Source of the DNA: an uncultured Bacilli bacterium
GTDB lineage: Bacteria; Bacillota_I; Bacilli_A; RF39; UBA660
Reading direction: 5' to 3'
Assembly (NCBI GenBank): GCA_944329425.1
Contig: CALVIG010000003.1
Coordinates: 1 to 51,459 of the forward strand
DNA length: 51,459 bases
The translations under genes and the position numbers were made by a program. The notes under the pieces are model-generated. The model did not search any database. It was not told the DNA's origin and was given only the letters and a program-made list of their open reading frames with translations. This document shows positions 1 to 6,945 of the stretch, in pieces (the first letter of the stretch is position 1; each line of letters opens with the position of its first letter).

Positions 1-26
1 GGCCTGGTGGGCTCTTTTATTGTATC

Positions 27-53
27 AAAAAAACCACACCTTGTGGTGCGGTT
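27..53 (-). terminator. Possible minus-strand intrinsic terminator
   Basis: Read on the minus strand, a 9-position stem (45-53 with 32-40, one A/C mismatch) with a 4-base loop is followed by a run of seven T (27-33 as A on the plus strand). On the plus strand the hairpin is not followed by a clean T run. No minus-strand gene is visible to its right, so the transcript it would end is unknown. Bases 1-26 hold nothing I can name. Confidence 0.35.
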
Positions 54-69
54 GAAATTTTAATTTAGG

Positions 70-97
70 AAAAGAAGAATTTAATCTTCTTTTTTTC
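70..97 (+). terminator. Intrinsic terminator upstream of comK
   Basis: Perfect 9-bp stem (70-78 with 85-93), 6-base loop, then a T run to 96. It would end transcription entering from the left of the window and isolates the comK homologue. The A/T symmetry of the arms means it could also work on the other strand. Confidence 0.65.
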
Positions 98-102
98 ATT
101 AT

Positions 103-134
103 TTGACAATTTTCTTAAAAATACTGTGGATAAT
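103..134 (+). promoter_or_regulatory. Likely comK promoter region
   Basis: A consensus TTGACA lies at 103-108. The best -10 candidates are GATAAT (129-134, 20-base spacing) and TACTGT (123-128, 14-base spacing), neither ideally spaced. Such a poor core would fit an activator-dependent promoter, as known for comK in Bacillus, but that is inference. No convincing AAAA-N5-TTTT ComK box is seen. Confidence 0.4.
125..133 (-). promoter_or_regulatory. DnaA box (perfect 9-mer)
   Basis: TGTGGATAA is the exact complement of the consensus DnaA box TTATCCACA. It sits between the -35-like TTGACA and the comK start and overlaps the GATAAT -10 candidate. A lone box in an AT-rich genome can be chance, but its place in an intergenic region next to recF-gyrB-gyrA, where the origin normally lies nearby, gives it weight. 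Confidence 0.5.
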
Positions 135-165
135 AGACGCTGATGTTTTTAAAGGAGGGTTTTGA

Positions 166-627
166 ATGAAAAATTATGAAATTAATAGAGAAACATTAGC
201 AATTATACCTTGTGGAAAAGGTAAATCTAAGATAATTGAAGAAAATAATGAATTTTATGTTAATTACTCAACAACTAAAATAATTGATTATAGTTGTAAA
301 TTTTTTGGTAGCTCATATGAGGGGAGGTTTAATGGTACTAAAAGTATATTAGGAGTTTCCCACAAGTCACCAATTATAATAGAAGAGAGTAATAAAATTA
401 TTTTTTTTCCTACGACCTCACCAAGATTAGAATGTTGTGCATGGATTGCATTAAATAACATAAGTAAATATTATAAAAGTGGTATCGATACTATAATAGA
501 GTTTAACTGTGGAAAAATAATTAAATTAGAATTATCATATGGTATTGTTGATAATCAAGTTTTAAGAGCAACAAGGTTAAGTGCATTAATAAATAAAAGA
601 ATGAATGAATTAATAAAAAGTATATAA
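166..627 (+). CDS. comK: ComK family competence transcription factor (short form)
   Basis: In Bacillus, ComK is the master activator of competence, binding AT-rich boxes in front of DNA-uptake genes. The 153-residue product shows ComK family signatures in order: YEINRETLAIIP near the N terminus, SKIIEENNEFYVN, IIDYSCKFFGSSYEGR in the middle, VSHKSPIIIEESNKIIFFPT, then LSYGIVDNQVLRATRL near the C terminus. Bacillus ComK is about 192 residues; this protein stops where the C-terminal extension carrying the MecA-recognition motif would begin, so it should lack that proteolytic control (inference). The start is set by GGAGG at 154-158. It has its own upstream terminator, TTGACA element and downstream terminator, so it is a single-gene unit. 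Its place directly before recF, where dnaN/yaaA usually sit, is unusual. Family assignment is firm; a role in competence here is inferred. Confidence 0.85.
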   Translation: MKNYEINRETLAIIPCGKGKSKIIEENNEFYVNYSTTKIIDYSCKFFGSSYEGRFNGTKSILGVSHKSPIIIEESNKIIFFPTTSPRLECCAWIALNNISKYYKSGIDTIIEFNCGKIIKLELSYGIVDNQVLRATRLSALINKRMNELIKSI

Positions 628-644
628 AAATATACTTTTTTTTT
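615..644 (+). terminator. Intrinsic terminator of comK
   Basis: Perfect 10-bp stem (615-624 with 631-640), 6-base loop, followed by T to 644. The comK stop codon (625-627) lies in the loop, an economical arrangement repeated elsewhere in the window. Confidence 0.75.
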
Positions 645-673
645 GAAATAAAGGGTAAATAAGCCTTATTTTG

Positions 674-682
674 TGATATAAT
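674..682 (+). promoter_or_regulatory. Extended -10 promoter for recF-gyrB-gyrA
   Basis: TGA followed by TATAAT (677-682) is a textbook extended -10. No good -35 is present at 16-18 bases upstream. Transcription would begin near 689, about 40 bases before the small leader ORF and 60 before recF. Confidence 0.6.
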
Positions 683-727
683 CATATTGTACGTAGTAGT
701 ATATTAAAAAGTATGTAGGTGGTTTAA

Positions 728-775
728 ATGGGCGTTAAAATAGCAAATAATGTTTTTAAAGAGTTTAGAGTTTAG
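728..775 (+). CDS. 15-codon leader ORF overlapping the start of recF
   Basis: An ATG at 728 preceded by a good ribosome-binding site (AGGTGG, 717-722) opens a 15-codon frame encoding [15 protein letters not shown] and ending at TAG 773-775. It overlaps the first codons of recF in another frame. recF itself (ATG 750) has no recognisable ribosome-binding site and cannot start further upstream because TAG at 741-743 is in frame. Either ribosomes reach recF by reinitiation or coupling from this ORF, or the ORF is a relic of a lost gene such as yaaA that normally precedes recF. The peptide matches nothing I know. Being a made peptide is uncertain; the arrangement itself is directly visible. Confidence 0.4.
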   Translation: MGVKIANNVFKEFRV

Positions 776-1862
776 TAATTTTAGAAATATTTCTAAATTA
801 TCCCTTAATTTTGAAAAAAATATAAATATTTTTGTTGGAAATAACGCCCAGGGAAAAACCAACATTCTTGAAAGTATTTATTTTCTAGCGATAACCAAAT
901 CACATAGAACCCATAATGAACTTCATTTAATAAAAAATGGAGAATTATATACTAAAGTATCGGGTTTATTTATTGATGATCTAAAAAATAATAGATTATT
1001 ATCAATATTATTAAACGAACGAGGTAAAAAAGTATCAGTAGATAATATTACTCAAAAAAAAATTAGTAATTATCTTTCAAGGTTTAACGTTATTATGTTT
1101 TGTCCAGATGATTTAGAAATTATAAAAGGTTCACCTAACGTTAGAAGAAAATTTTTAAATATAGAGCTTTCTCAATATAATAAAAATTATGTTTCTTTAT
1201 TAAAAGAATATAATCAAATATTAAAGCAAAGAAACGAATATTTAAAACAAAAAAACAATGCGAGGTTTGATAAAACATATTTTGATATAATAACTGAAAA
1301 ACTTATTGATAAAAACGTTGAAATTATAACGTTGAGGTATGATTTTATTGATAAAATAAACCAGTTTTTGCACGTTGTATTTAATGACATTACCAATTTT
1401 GGTAAATTAACGATTTTATATAAAAGTTTTATTAATCAAGAAAATCTAAAAAAAACAAATATAAAAGAAATTTTAATGTCTAGATATAATTCTTTGTTTA
1501 CGAATGAATTACTACAAAAAACGACACTTTTAGGTTGTCATAAAGATGATTTTAAAATGTATTTAAATGATTTGGATGTAACTGAATTTTGTTCACAAGG
1601 GCAGCAAAGATTAGCTATATTATGTTTAAAATTAGCTGAAATAGAAGTATTTATTAAGGAAAAGCATACTAAACCCGTAATTTTACTTGATGATATTTTT
1701 AGTGAACTTGATGAGGTTAAGAAAAATAACATAATAAAATATTTCAAAGATGATGTTCAAATATTTATTACTACTACAGATATAAAAGAAATAAAAAAAG
1801 AATTAAAAGAAAAAGCTGATATTTATATTGTCAATAATGGAATTATAACGAAGGAGGAATAA
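750..1862 (+). CDS. recF: DNA replication and repair protein RecF
   Basis: RecF is an SMC-like ATPase that loads RecA with RecO and RecR at single-strand gaps. The 370-residue protein has the N-terminal [14 protein letters not shown] strand, Walker A GNNAQGKT at residues 30-37, the ABC-type signature region FCSQGQQR near residue 278, and Walker [14 protein letters not shown] near residues 308-320. Length is normal for the family. The only in-frame start is ATG 750, which lacks a ribosome-binding site and lies inside a short leader ORF. The end of the gene contains the AAGGAGG that serves gyrB, two bases downstream. Order recF-gyrB-gyrA is as in Bacillus; RecR is also encoded in this window. 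Confidence 0.97.
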   Translation: MFLKSLEFSNFRNISKLSLNFEKNINIFVGNNAQGKTNILESIYFLAITKSHRTHNELHLIKNGELYTKVSGLFIDDLKNNRLLSILLNERGKKVSVDNITQKKISNYLSRFNVIMFCPDDLEIIKGSPNVRRKFLNIELSQYNKNYVSLLKEYNQILKQRNEYLKQKNNARFDKTYFDIITEKLIDKNVEIITLRYDFIDKINQFLHVVFNDITNFGKLTILYKSFINQENLKKTNIKEILMSRYNSLFTNELLQKTTLLGCHKDDFKMYLNDLDVTEFCSQGQQRLAILCLKLAEIEVFIKEKHTKPVILLDDIFSELDEVKKNNIIKYFKDDVQIFITTTDIKEIKKELKEKADIYIVNNGIITKEE

Positions 1863-1864
1863 TT

Positions 1865-3793
1865 ATGAAAGAAAATCAAGAACATTATGATGCCTCTGAT
1901 ATACAAGTATTAGAAGGATTAGAAGCAGTAAGAAAAAGACCTGGTATGTATATTGGTACTACTGATGTAAAAGGATTACATCATTTAGTATGGGAAATAG
2001 TTGATAATTCAATAGATGAAGCTTTAGCAGGTTATTGTAATAACATAGAAATAGTTATTAATAAAGACAATTCTATTACCGTTAAGGATGATGGTCGTGG
2101 TATTCCGGTTGATATTCATCCAAAAACAAAGATTTCTACCGTTGAAACCGTTTATACGGTATTACATGCTGGTGGTAAATTTGGAGGAGGAGGATACAAG
2201 GTATCTGGTGGCCTTCATGGTGTTGGAGCATCAGTTGTTAATGCATTATCTAAGTGGGTTGAAGTAACTGTTTATAAAAATGGAAACATATACAAAATTA
2301 GGTTTGAAAATGGAGGACATACTATTAGGCCACTTGAAATAATAGGAAAATGTGAAGAAAAAAGGACAGGTACATGGGTAACTTTTAAACCAGATCCTGA
2401 TATTTTTGATACTGATATTTATGATTACGAAACTTTAAAAGTTAGGGTAAGAGAACTTGCGTTTTTAAATAAAGGATTGCGTATTACTTTAAGAGATGAT
2501 AGGGACGAAGAAGATACTACTGGTGAAACTTTTCTTTATGAAGGTGGAATTAGAGAATACGTAAAATTTATTAATCAAGGAAAAACTCCTATTCATGATG
2601 ATATTATTCATTTAGAAGGTATCGAAGATAACGTATTTTTTGAAGTTGCGTTACAATACAATACTGGTTATAATGACAATATATATTCTTTTGTTAATAA
2701 TATTAATACCCATGATGGTGGAACACATGAAGAGGGTGTTAGAAGAGCATTAACGAGGGTTATTAATAGTTATGCAAGAAAAACTAATATTTTAAAAGAA
2801 AAAGATGAATCTTTAACGGGTGATGATGTTAAAGAAGGTTTAACGATGATTATATCTTGCAAGCATCCTAATCCTCAGTTTGAAGGGCAAACAAAAGGAA
2901 GACTAGGAAATTCAGAAGTAAGAAAGCTAGCTGATAAAGTCTTTTCTGAAGGTTTTGAAAAATTCTTACTTGAAAACCCAGAAGAAGCTAAAATAATAGT
3001 TAATAAAGCAATGCTTGCATCAAGAGCTCGTAATGCCGCAAAAAAAGCAAGGGAAATAACTCGTAAAAGTGATTTAGCAACAACCAATTTCTTTGGGAAA
3101 TTATCAGATTGTAAGAGTAAAGACCCAAAAGTGTCTGAAATCTTTATAGTCGAGGGTGATTCAGCAGGTGGAAGTGCTAAAAAAGGTAGAGATTCAATGA
3201 CTCAAGCTATTTTACCTTTAAGAGGTAAGATATTAAACGTAGAAAAAGCAAGGTTAGATAAGGCTTTAGGAAATGAAGAAATAAGAACCATTATTACTGC
3301 TTTTGGAACTGGTATAGGAGAAGAATTCAATCTTAGTAAGCTAAGGTATGATAAAATAATAATAATGACCGATGCCGATGTTGATGGTTCTCACATAAGG
3401 GTATTATTATTAACTTTATTTTATAGGTTCTTTAAACCTATCGTAGAAGCAGGACACGTTTATGCAGCACAGCCTCCACTATTTAGGATAATGCATGGTA
3501 AAACCCGTAAATACGTGCTAAATGACGAAGAAAAAGAAGCTTATTTGGCGTCTTTACCAGAAAATGTTCGTCAAAGAGCAGAAATAGCGCGTATGAAAGG
3601 TCTTGGTGAAATGGATGCCGAGGAGTTAAATGAAACAACAATGGACATTGAAAAAAGAACGTTAAGAAAAATAACCGTAGAAGATTGCGTGGTAGCGGAT
3701 GCTATGTTTAACAAACTTATGGGTGAAGAAGTAGAACCTAGAAGAGAGTTTATTGAAAAAAATGCACAATATGTTAAGAATTTGGATATTTAG
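1865..3793 (+). CDS. gyrB: DNA gyrase subunit B
   Basis: ATPase subunit of the type IIA topoisomerase that introduces negative supercoils. The 642-residue product has a GHKL ATPase domain ([37 protein letters not shown]), a transducer domain, and a TOPRIM domain with EGDSAGG starting at Glu430 and the metal-binding DADVDGSH at residues 503-510. The C-terminal [15 protein letters not shown] block is the conserved GyrA-contact region. Length is typical of Gram-positive GyrB. The ribosome-binding site lies in the tail of recF. Three bases separate its stop from the GTG overlapped by the gyrA ribosome-binding site, so the two subunits are co-transcribed. Confidence 0.98.
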   Translation: MKENQEHYDASDIQVLEGLEAVRKRPGMYIGTTDVKGLHHLVWEIVDNSIDEALAGYCNNIEIVINKDNSITVKDDGRGIPVDIHPKTKISTVETVYTVLHAGGKFGGGGYKVSGGLHGVGASVVNALSKWVEVTVYKNGNIYKIRFENGGHTIRPLEIIGKCEEKRTGTWVTFKPDPDIFDTDIYDYETLKVRVRELAFLNKGLRITLRDDRDEEDTTGETFLYEGGIREYVKFINQGKTPIHDDIIHLEGIEDNVFFEVALQYNTGYNDNIYSFVNNINTHDGGTHEEGVRRALTRVINSYARKTNILKEKDESLTGDDVKEGLTMIISCKHPNPQFEGQTKGRLGNSEVRKLADKVFSEGFEKFLLENPEEAKIIVNKAMLASRARNAAKKAREITRKSDLATTNFFGKLSDCKSKDPKVSEIFIVEGDSAGGSAKKGRDSMTQAILPLRGKILNVEKARLDKALGNEEIRTIITAFGTGIGEEFNLSKLRYDKIIIMTDADVDGSHIRVLLLTLFYRFFKPIVEAGHVYAAQPPLFRIMHGKTRKYVLNDEEKEAYLASLPENVRQRAEIARMKGLGEMDAEELNETTMDIEKRTLRKITVEDCVVADAMFNKLMGEEVEPRREFIEKNAQYVKNLDI

Positions 3794-3805
3794 GAGGTGA
3801 AAAAA

Positions 3806-6310
3806 GTGGAAAATAATAATGAGAAAAAAGAAAATATGGAAGAAATTAATGATAAATTTGGTGGAACCTTTCACGAAAGAGATTCACACGCAGAAAACGA
3901 CATAGTAAAAGAAATCTCAGAATCCTTCCTTGATTATTCAATGAGTGTTATTACGTCTCGTGCAATACCAGACTTAAGAGATGGTTTAAAACCAGTTCAC
4001 AGAAGAATATTATGGTCTATGTTTGAAGAAGGAAACACACCTGATAAACCACATAAAAAATCAGCAACAACGGTTGGTTATGTAATGGGTCATTATCATC
4101 CACATGGTGATTCTTCAATTTATGAAGCAATGGTAAGGCTTGCTCAAGATTTTAACCAAAGATATATGTTAGTAGATGGGCATGGAAACTTTGGTAACAT
4201 TGAAGGTGATGGAGCAGCAGCATATCGTTATACTGAGGCTAGATTATCAAAAATATCATTAGAAATGTTAAGGGATATAAGAAAAAATACCGTTGACATG
4301 ATGCTTAACTTTGATGAAACTAGTCAAGAGCCAGTTGTTTTACCATCAAGAATTCCAAACGTATTAATTAATGGTTCAATGGGAATTGCGGTAGGTATGG
4401 CTACAAATATTCCTCCTCATAATTTATCAGAAGTCATTGATGGTTGTGTAGCATATATTGATAATCCTGAAATAGATACTTTAGGTTTAATGAATTATAT
4501 TAAAGGCCCTGATTTTCCAACAGGTGGCATAATACTAGGAAATTCAGGTATAAAAAGGGCTTACGAAACAGGTCGTGGAAGTATTACGGTGCGTAGTAAG
4601 GCTTATATTGAGGAAGTTGGAAATCATAGTCAAATAGTTATAACTGAAGTTCCATATGGCACAAATACTTTAGATTTAAAAAATAAGGTAGCAGAGTTAG
4701 TTCATAATAAAATCATTGAAGGTATATCAGATTATCACACCGATTTAAAAAATGGCGTTAAAATAACAATAACATTAAAAAAAGATGCTAATCCACAAGT
4801 AGTATTAAATAATTTATATAAACATACTAATTTTCAGATTAATTATGGAATAATTTTCTTAGTAATAGATAATGGAACACCAAAAACTTTAGGTTTAAAG
4901 GATATTATTTCAAAATATATAGATCATCAAAAAGAAGTAATAATAAGAAGAACAAGGTTTGAATTAAATGAAGATGAAAAAAGGGTTCATATATTAGAAG
5001 GCTTAAAAATAGCTTTGGATAATATAGATGAAGTGGTTAAAATTATTAGGGGAGCTTCTGACGATCAAGATGCTAAAGAAAAACTAATAAATAAGTTTGG
5101 TCTTTCTGAAATTCAAAGTAATAGTATTCTTGAAATGAGGTTAAGAAGATTAACTGGTTTGGAAAGAGATAAAATTGAAACCGAATTAACCGAATTATTA
5201 AAAGAAATTGAAGAATTAAAATCAATTTTAGCTTCTGAACAAAAAGTTTTAAACATAATAAAGGAAGAAATGTTAGAAATAAAGAAGAAGTATGGAGATG
5301 AAAGAAGAACTTCTATAGATATGACCGCTATTGATTACATAGAAGATGAATCTTTAATTCCAGAAGAAGATATAGTTATAGCTTTAACTCATAATGGTTA
5401 TATAAAGAGAATGAGAACAGATACTTATAAAATTCAAAATAAAGGTGGAGTAGGAATAAAGGGTATGGCAACAAATGAAGAAGATTTTGTTGATATATTA
5501 AAGTCTGGAACCACCCATAATCACGTATTATTCTTTACTAATAAAGGAAAAGTTTATAGAATAAAAGGATATGAAATTCCAGAGTTTTCAAGACAATCTA
5601 AGGGATTACCAATAATTAATTTGCTTCCAATTGAAAAGGATGAAATAGTTAATAATATTTTATTAGATGATGGTGGCGATGAAAATAAATATTTGGTTGT
5701 TGCAACAAAGAATGGTTTAGTAAAACGTACAAATGTTTGCGAGTTTGAAAACATAAGAAAAAATGGTAAGATTGCAATTACTTTAAAAGAAAACGATGAA
5801 GTTTTATCTGTTTATTTTACAACCGGAAATGATGATATTGTTATTGCATCTAATAATGGTCGAATGGTTAGGTTTAACGAAAATGAGATAAGAGTAATGG
5901 GTAGAACAGCAAGCGGAGTTAAAGGCATCGAATTATCAGAAGGGTGTTATTGTGTTGGCTCTGAAATAGTTAAAGAAAACCAAGATGTTTTAGTTGTAAC
6001 AGAAAAAGGTTATGGTAAGCGTACAAGCATTAATGAATATCGCTTAACTCATAGAGGAAGTAAAGGTGTTAAGACCTTAAACATAACAGAAAAGAACGGA
6101 ACTATAGTTGCATTTAAAGCGGTAGATTTAAATAAAGATTTAATGATAGTAACTAATCAAGGAATAATAATAAGAATTTCATTATCAAACGTTTCTAAGA
6201 TGAGTCGTGTTACTCAAGGGGTTAAGTTGATGAATTTAAGAGAAGGTCAAAGTGTTTCTACGGTATCATTGGTTGAAAAAGACGAGGAAGAACAAGTAAA
6301 AGAAGATTAA
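3806..6310 (+). CDS. gyrA: DNA gyrase subunit A
   Basis: DNA breakage-reunion subunit of gyrase. Start chosen at GTG 3806 because AGGAGGTG (3792-3799) lies seven bases before it; an in-frame GTG at 3797 is part of that ribosome-binding site. From this start the 834-residue protein has its catalytic tyrosine in AAAYRYTEAR at Tyr140, and the quinolone-determining stretch HPHGDSSIYEAM with Ser103, Ser104 and Glu107. Ser and Glu are the residues usual in susceptible Gram-positive bacteria. The C-terminal beta-pinwheel holds YRLTHRGSKGVKT, a degenerate form of the QRRGGKG GyrA box that separates gyrase from topoisomerase IV. Position behind gyrB supports gyrA over parC. Confidence 0.96.
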   Translation: MENNNEKKENMEEINDKFGGTFHERDSHAENDIVKEISESFLDYSMSVITSRAIPDLRDGLKPVHRRILWSMFEEGNTPDKPHKKSATTVGYVMGHYHPHGDSSIYEAMVRLAQDFNQRYMLVDGHGNFGNIEGDGAAAYRYTEARLSKISLEMLRDIRKNTVDMMLNFDETSQEPVVLPSRIPNVLINGSMGIAVGMATNIPPHNLSEVIDGCVAYIDNPEIDTLGLMNYIKGPDFPTGGIILGNSGIKRAYETGRGSITVRSKAYIEEVGNHSQIVITEVPYGTNTLDLKNKVAELVHNKIIEGISDYHTDLKNGVKITITLKKDANPQVVLNNLYKHTNFQINYGIIFLVIDNGTPKTLGLKDIISKYIDHQKEVIIRRTRFELNEDEKRVHILEGLKIALDNIDEVVKIIRGASDDQDAKEKLINKFGLSEIQSNSILEMRLRRLTGLERDKIETELTELLKEIEELKSILASEQKVLNIIKEEMLEIKKKYGDERRTSIDMTAIDYIEDESLIPEEDIVIALTHNGYIKRMRTDTYKIQNKGGVGIKGMATNEEDFVDILKSGTTHNHVLFFTNKGKVYRIKGYEIPEFSRQSKGLPIINLLPIEKDEIVNNILLDDGGDENKYLVVATKNGLVKRTNVCEFENIRKNGKIAITLKENDEVLSVYFTTGNDDIVIASNNGRMVRFNENEIRVMGRTASGVKGIELSEGCYCVGSEIVKENQDVLVVTEKGYGKRTSINEYRLTHRGSKGVKTLNITEKNGTIVAFKAVDLNKDLMIVTNQGIIIRISLSNVSKMSRVTQGVKLMNLREGQSVSTVSLVEKDEEEQVKED

Positions 6311-6332
6311 ATACAAAAAAGTCGTATAAAAC

Positions 6333-6361
6333 TTGATTATTATTTGAATATATAATAAAAT
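6333..6361 (+). promoter_or_regulatory. Promoter of the SRP RNA gene
   Basis: TTGATT (6333-6338) and TAAAAT (6356-6361) are 17 bases apart and place the start of transcription at about 6368, exactly the first base of the terminal helix of the SRP RNA. Confidence 0.6.
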
Positions 6362-6367
6362 AACATT

Positions 6368-6438
6368 GCACAACGAAAATGTTAGAACCAGGTCAGGGTT
6401 GAAAAACAGCAGCCTTAATAACCTCTTTTCGTGTGTGC
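6368..6438 (+). ncRNA. ffs: Small bacterial signal recognition particle RNA (4.5S type)
   Basis: The RNA scaffold of SRP, which with Ffh targets nascent membrane proteins. The core reads GGTCAGG, a short apical loop, then AGCAGCC, the conserved Ffh-binding domain with its symmetric and asymmetric internal loops. The 5' end GCACAACGAAAA pairs with the 3' end TTTTCGTGTGTGC to close one long hairpin of about 71 bases without an Alu domain. A T-rich tail (6439-6450) follows. Location between gyrA and tadA/dnaX matches the Bacillus scr region. Exact ends are inferred from pairing and the promoter. Confidence 0.9.
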
Positions 6439-6465
6439 TTTTATTTTATTTAATAAAGGTGTAAC

Positions 6466-6873
6466 ATGAACGAAAAATATATGGAAATAGCGTATTTAGA
6501 AGCAAAAAAAGCATATAAAAAAATGGAAGTTCCAGTAGGAGCAGTAATAGTAAAAGATAATAAAGTTATTTCTAAAGCGCATAATTTAACGGAAACAAAA
6601 AATGATTGTACTAAACATGCTGAAATTATAGCAATTAAAAAAGCATCGAAAAAATTAAAAAATTGGCGTTTAATAGATTGCGACTTATATGTTACGCTTG
6701 AACCTTGTGAAATGTGCAAAGGAGCAATAAGTTTATCAAGAATAAAAAACGTATATTTTTCTGTTAAAAAAGAAGATAAAAAAACAAAAGATACATGCAA
6801 TTATATTTTTAAAAGTGATAATAATAAATGTTTGGAATTATTAAAAAGTTTTTTTAGCAAATTAAGGCACTGA
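6466..6873 (+). CDS. tadA: tRNA-specific adenosine deaminase TadA
   Basis: Converts A34 to inosine in the anticodon of tRNA-Arg(ACG) so it can read several CGN codons. The 135-residue product has the zinc deaminase motifs: HAE (in CTKHAEIIAI), where His binds zinc and Glu is the proton shuttle, and PCEMC, giving the two zinc cysteines. MEVPVGAVIVKD is the conserved first strand block. Length is slightly short of the usual 150-160 residues, with a trimmed C-terminal helix. AAAGGTG at 6455-6461 is the ribosome-binding site. The gene ends with TGA (6871-6873), evidence that UGA is a stop in this organism, and a parS site begins at the next base. Confidence 0.95.
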   Translation: MNEKYMEIAYLEAKKAYKKMEVPVGAVIVKDNKVISKAHNLTETKNDCTKHAEIIAIKKASKKLKNWRLIDCDLYVTLEPCEMCKGAISLSRIKNVYFSVKKEDKKTKDTCNYIFKSDNNKCLELLKSFFSKLRH

Positions 6874-6889
6874 TGTTTCACGTGAAACA
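6874..6889. promoter_or_regulatory. parS site 1 (ParB/Spo0J binding site)
   Basis: TGTTTCACGTGAAACA is a perfect match to the parS consensus TGTTNCACGTGAAACA bound by ParB/Spo0J, which nucleates the origin-segregation complex and loads SMC. Here the palindrome extends to 24 bases (6870-6893) and begins right after the tadA stop, followed by TTTTG, so it may double as a weak terminator. Two more copies lie 1.1 kb downstream. Confidence 0.93.
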
Positions 6890-6900
6890 TCAGTTTTGTA

Positions 6901-6929
6901 TTTAAAAATAATTAATAAAATGTTATAAT
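6901..6929 (+). promoter_or_regulatory. Extended -10 promoter for dnaX
   Basis: TGT plus TATAAT (6924-6929) forms a consensus extended -10; TTTAAA (6901-6906) sits 17 bases upstream as a weak -35. Transcription would begin near 6936, leaving about a 10-base leader before dnaX. Confidence 0.6.
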
Positions 6930-6945
6930 AAATGTAGGTGGTTAT

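Noticed and set aside
1-63. Open frame from base 1 to TAA 61-63 as the end of a protein gene
   Set aside because: All three frames are open for a similar short length, the peptide matches nothing known and the stretch contains a terminator-like hairpin; no support for coding.
6450-6800. 116-codon minus-strand frame over tadA
   Set aside because: Opposite a fully conserved enzyme gene and without start signals.
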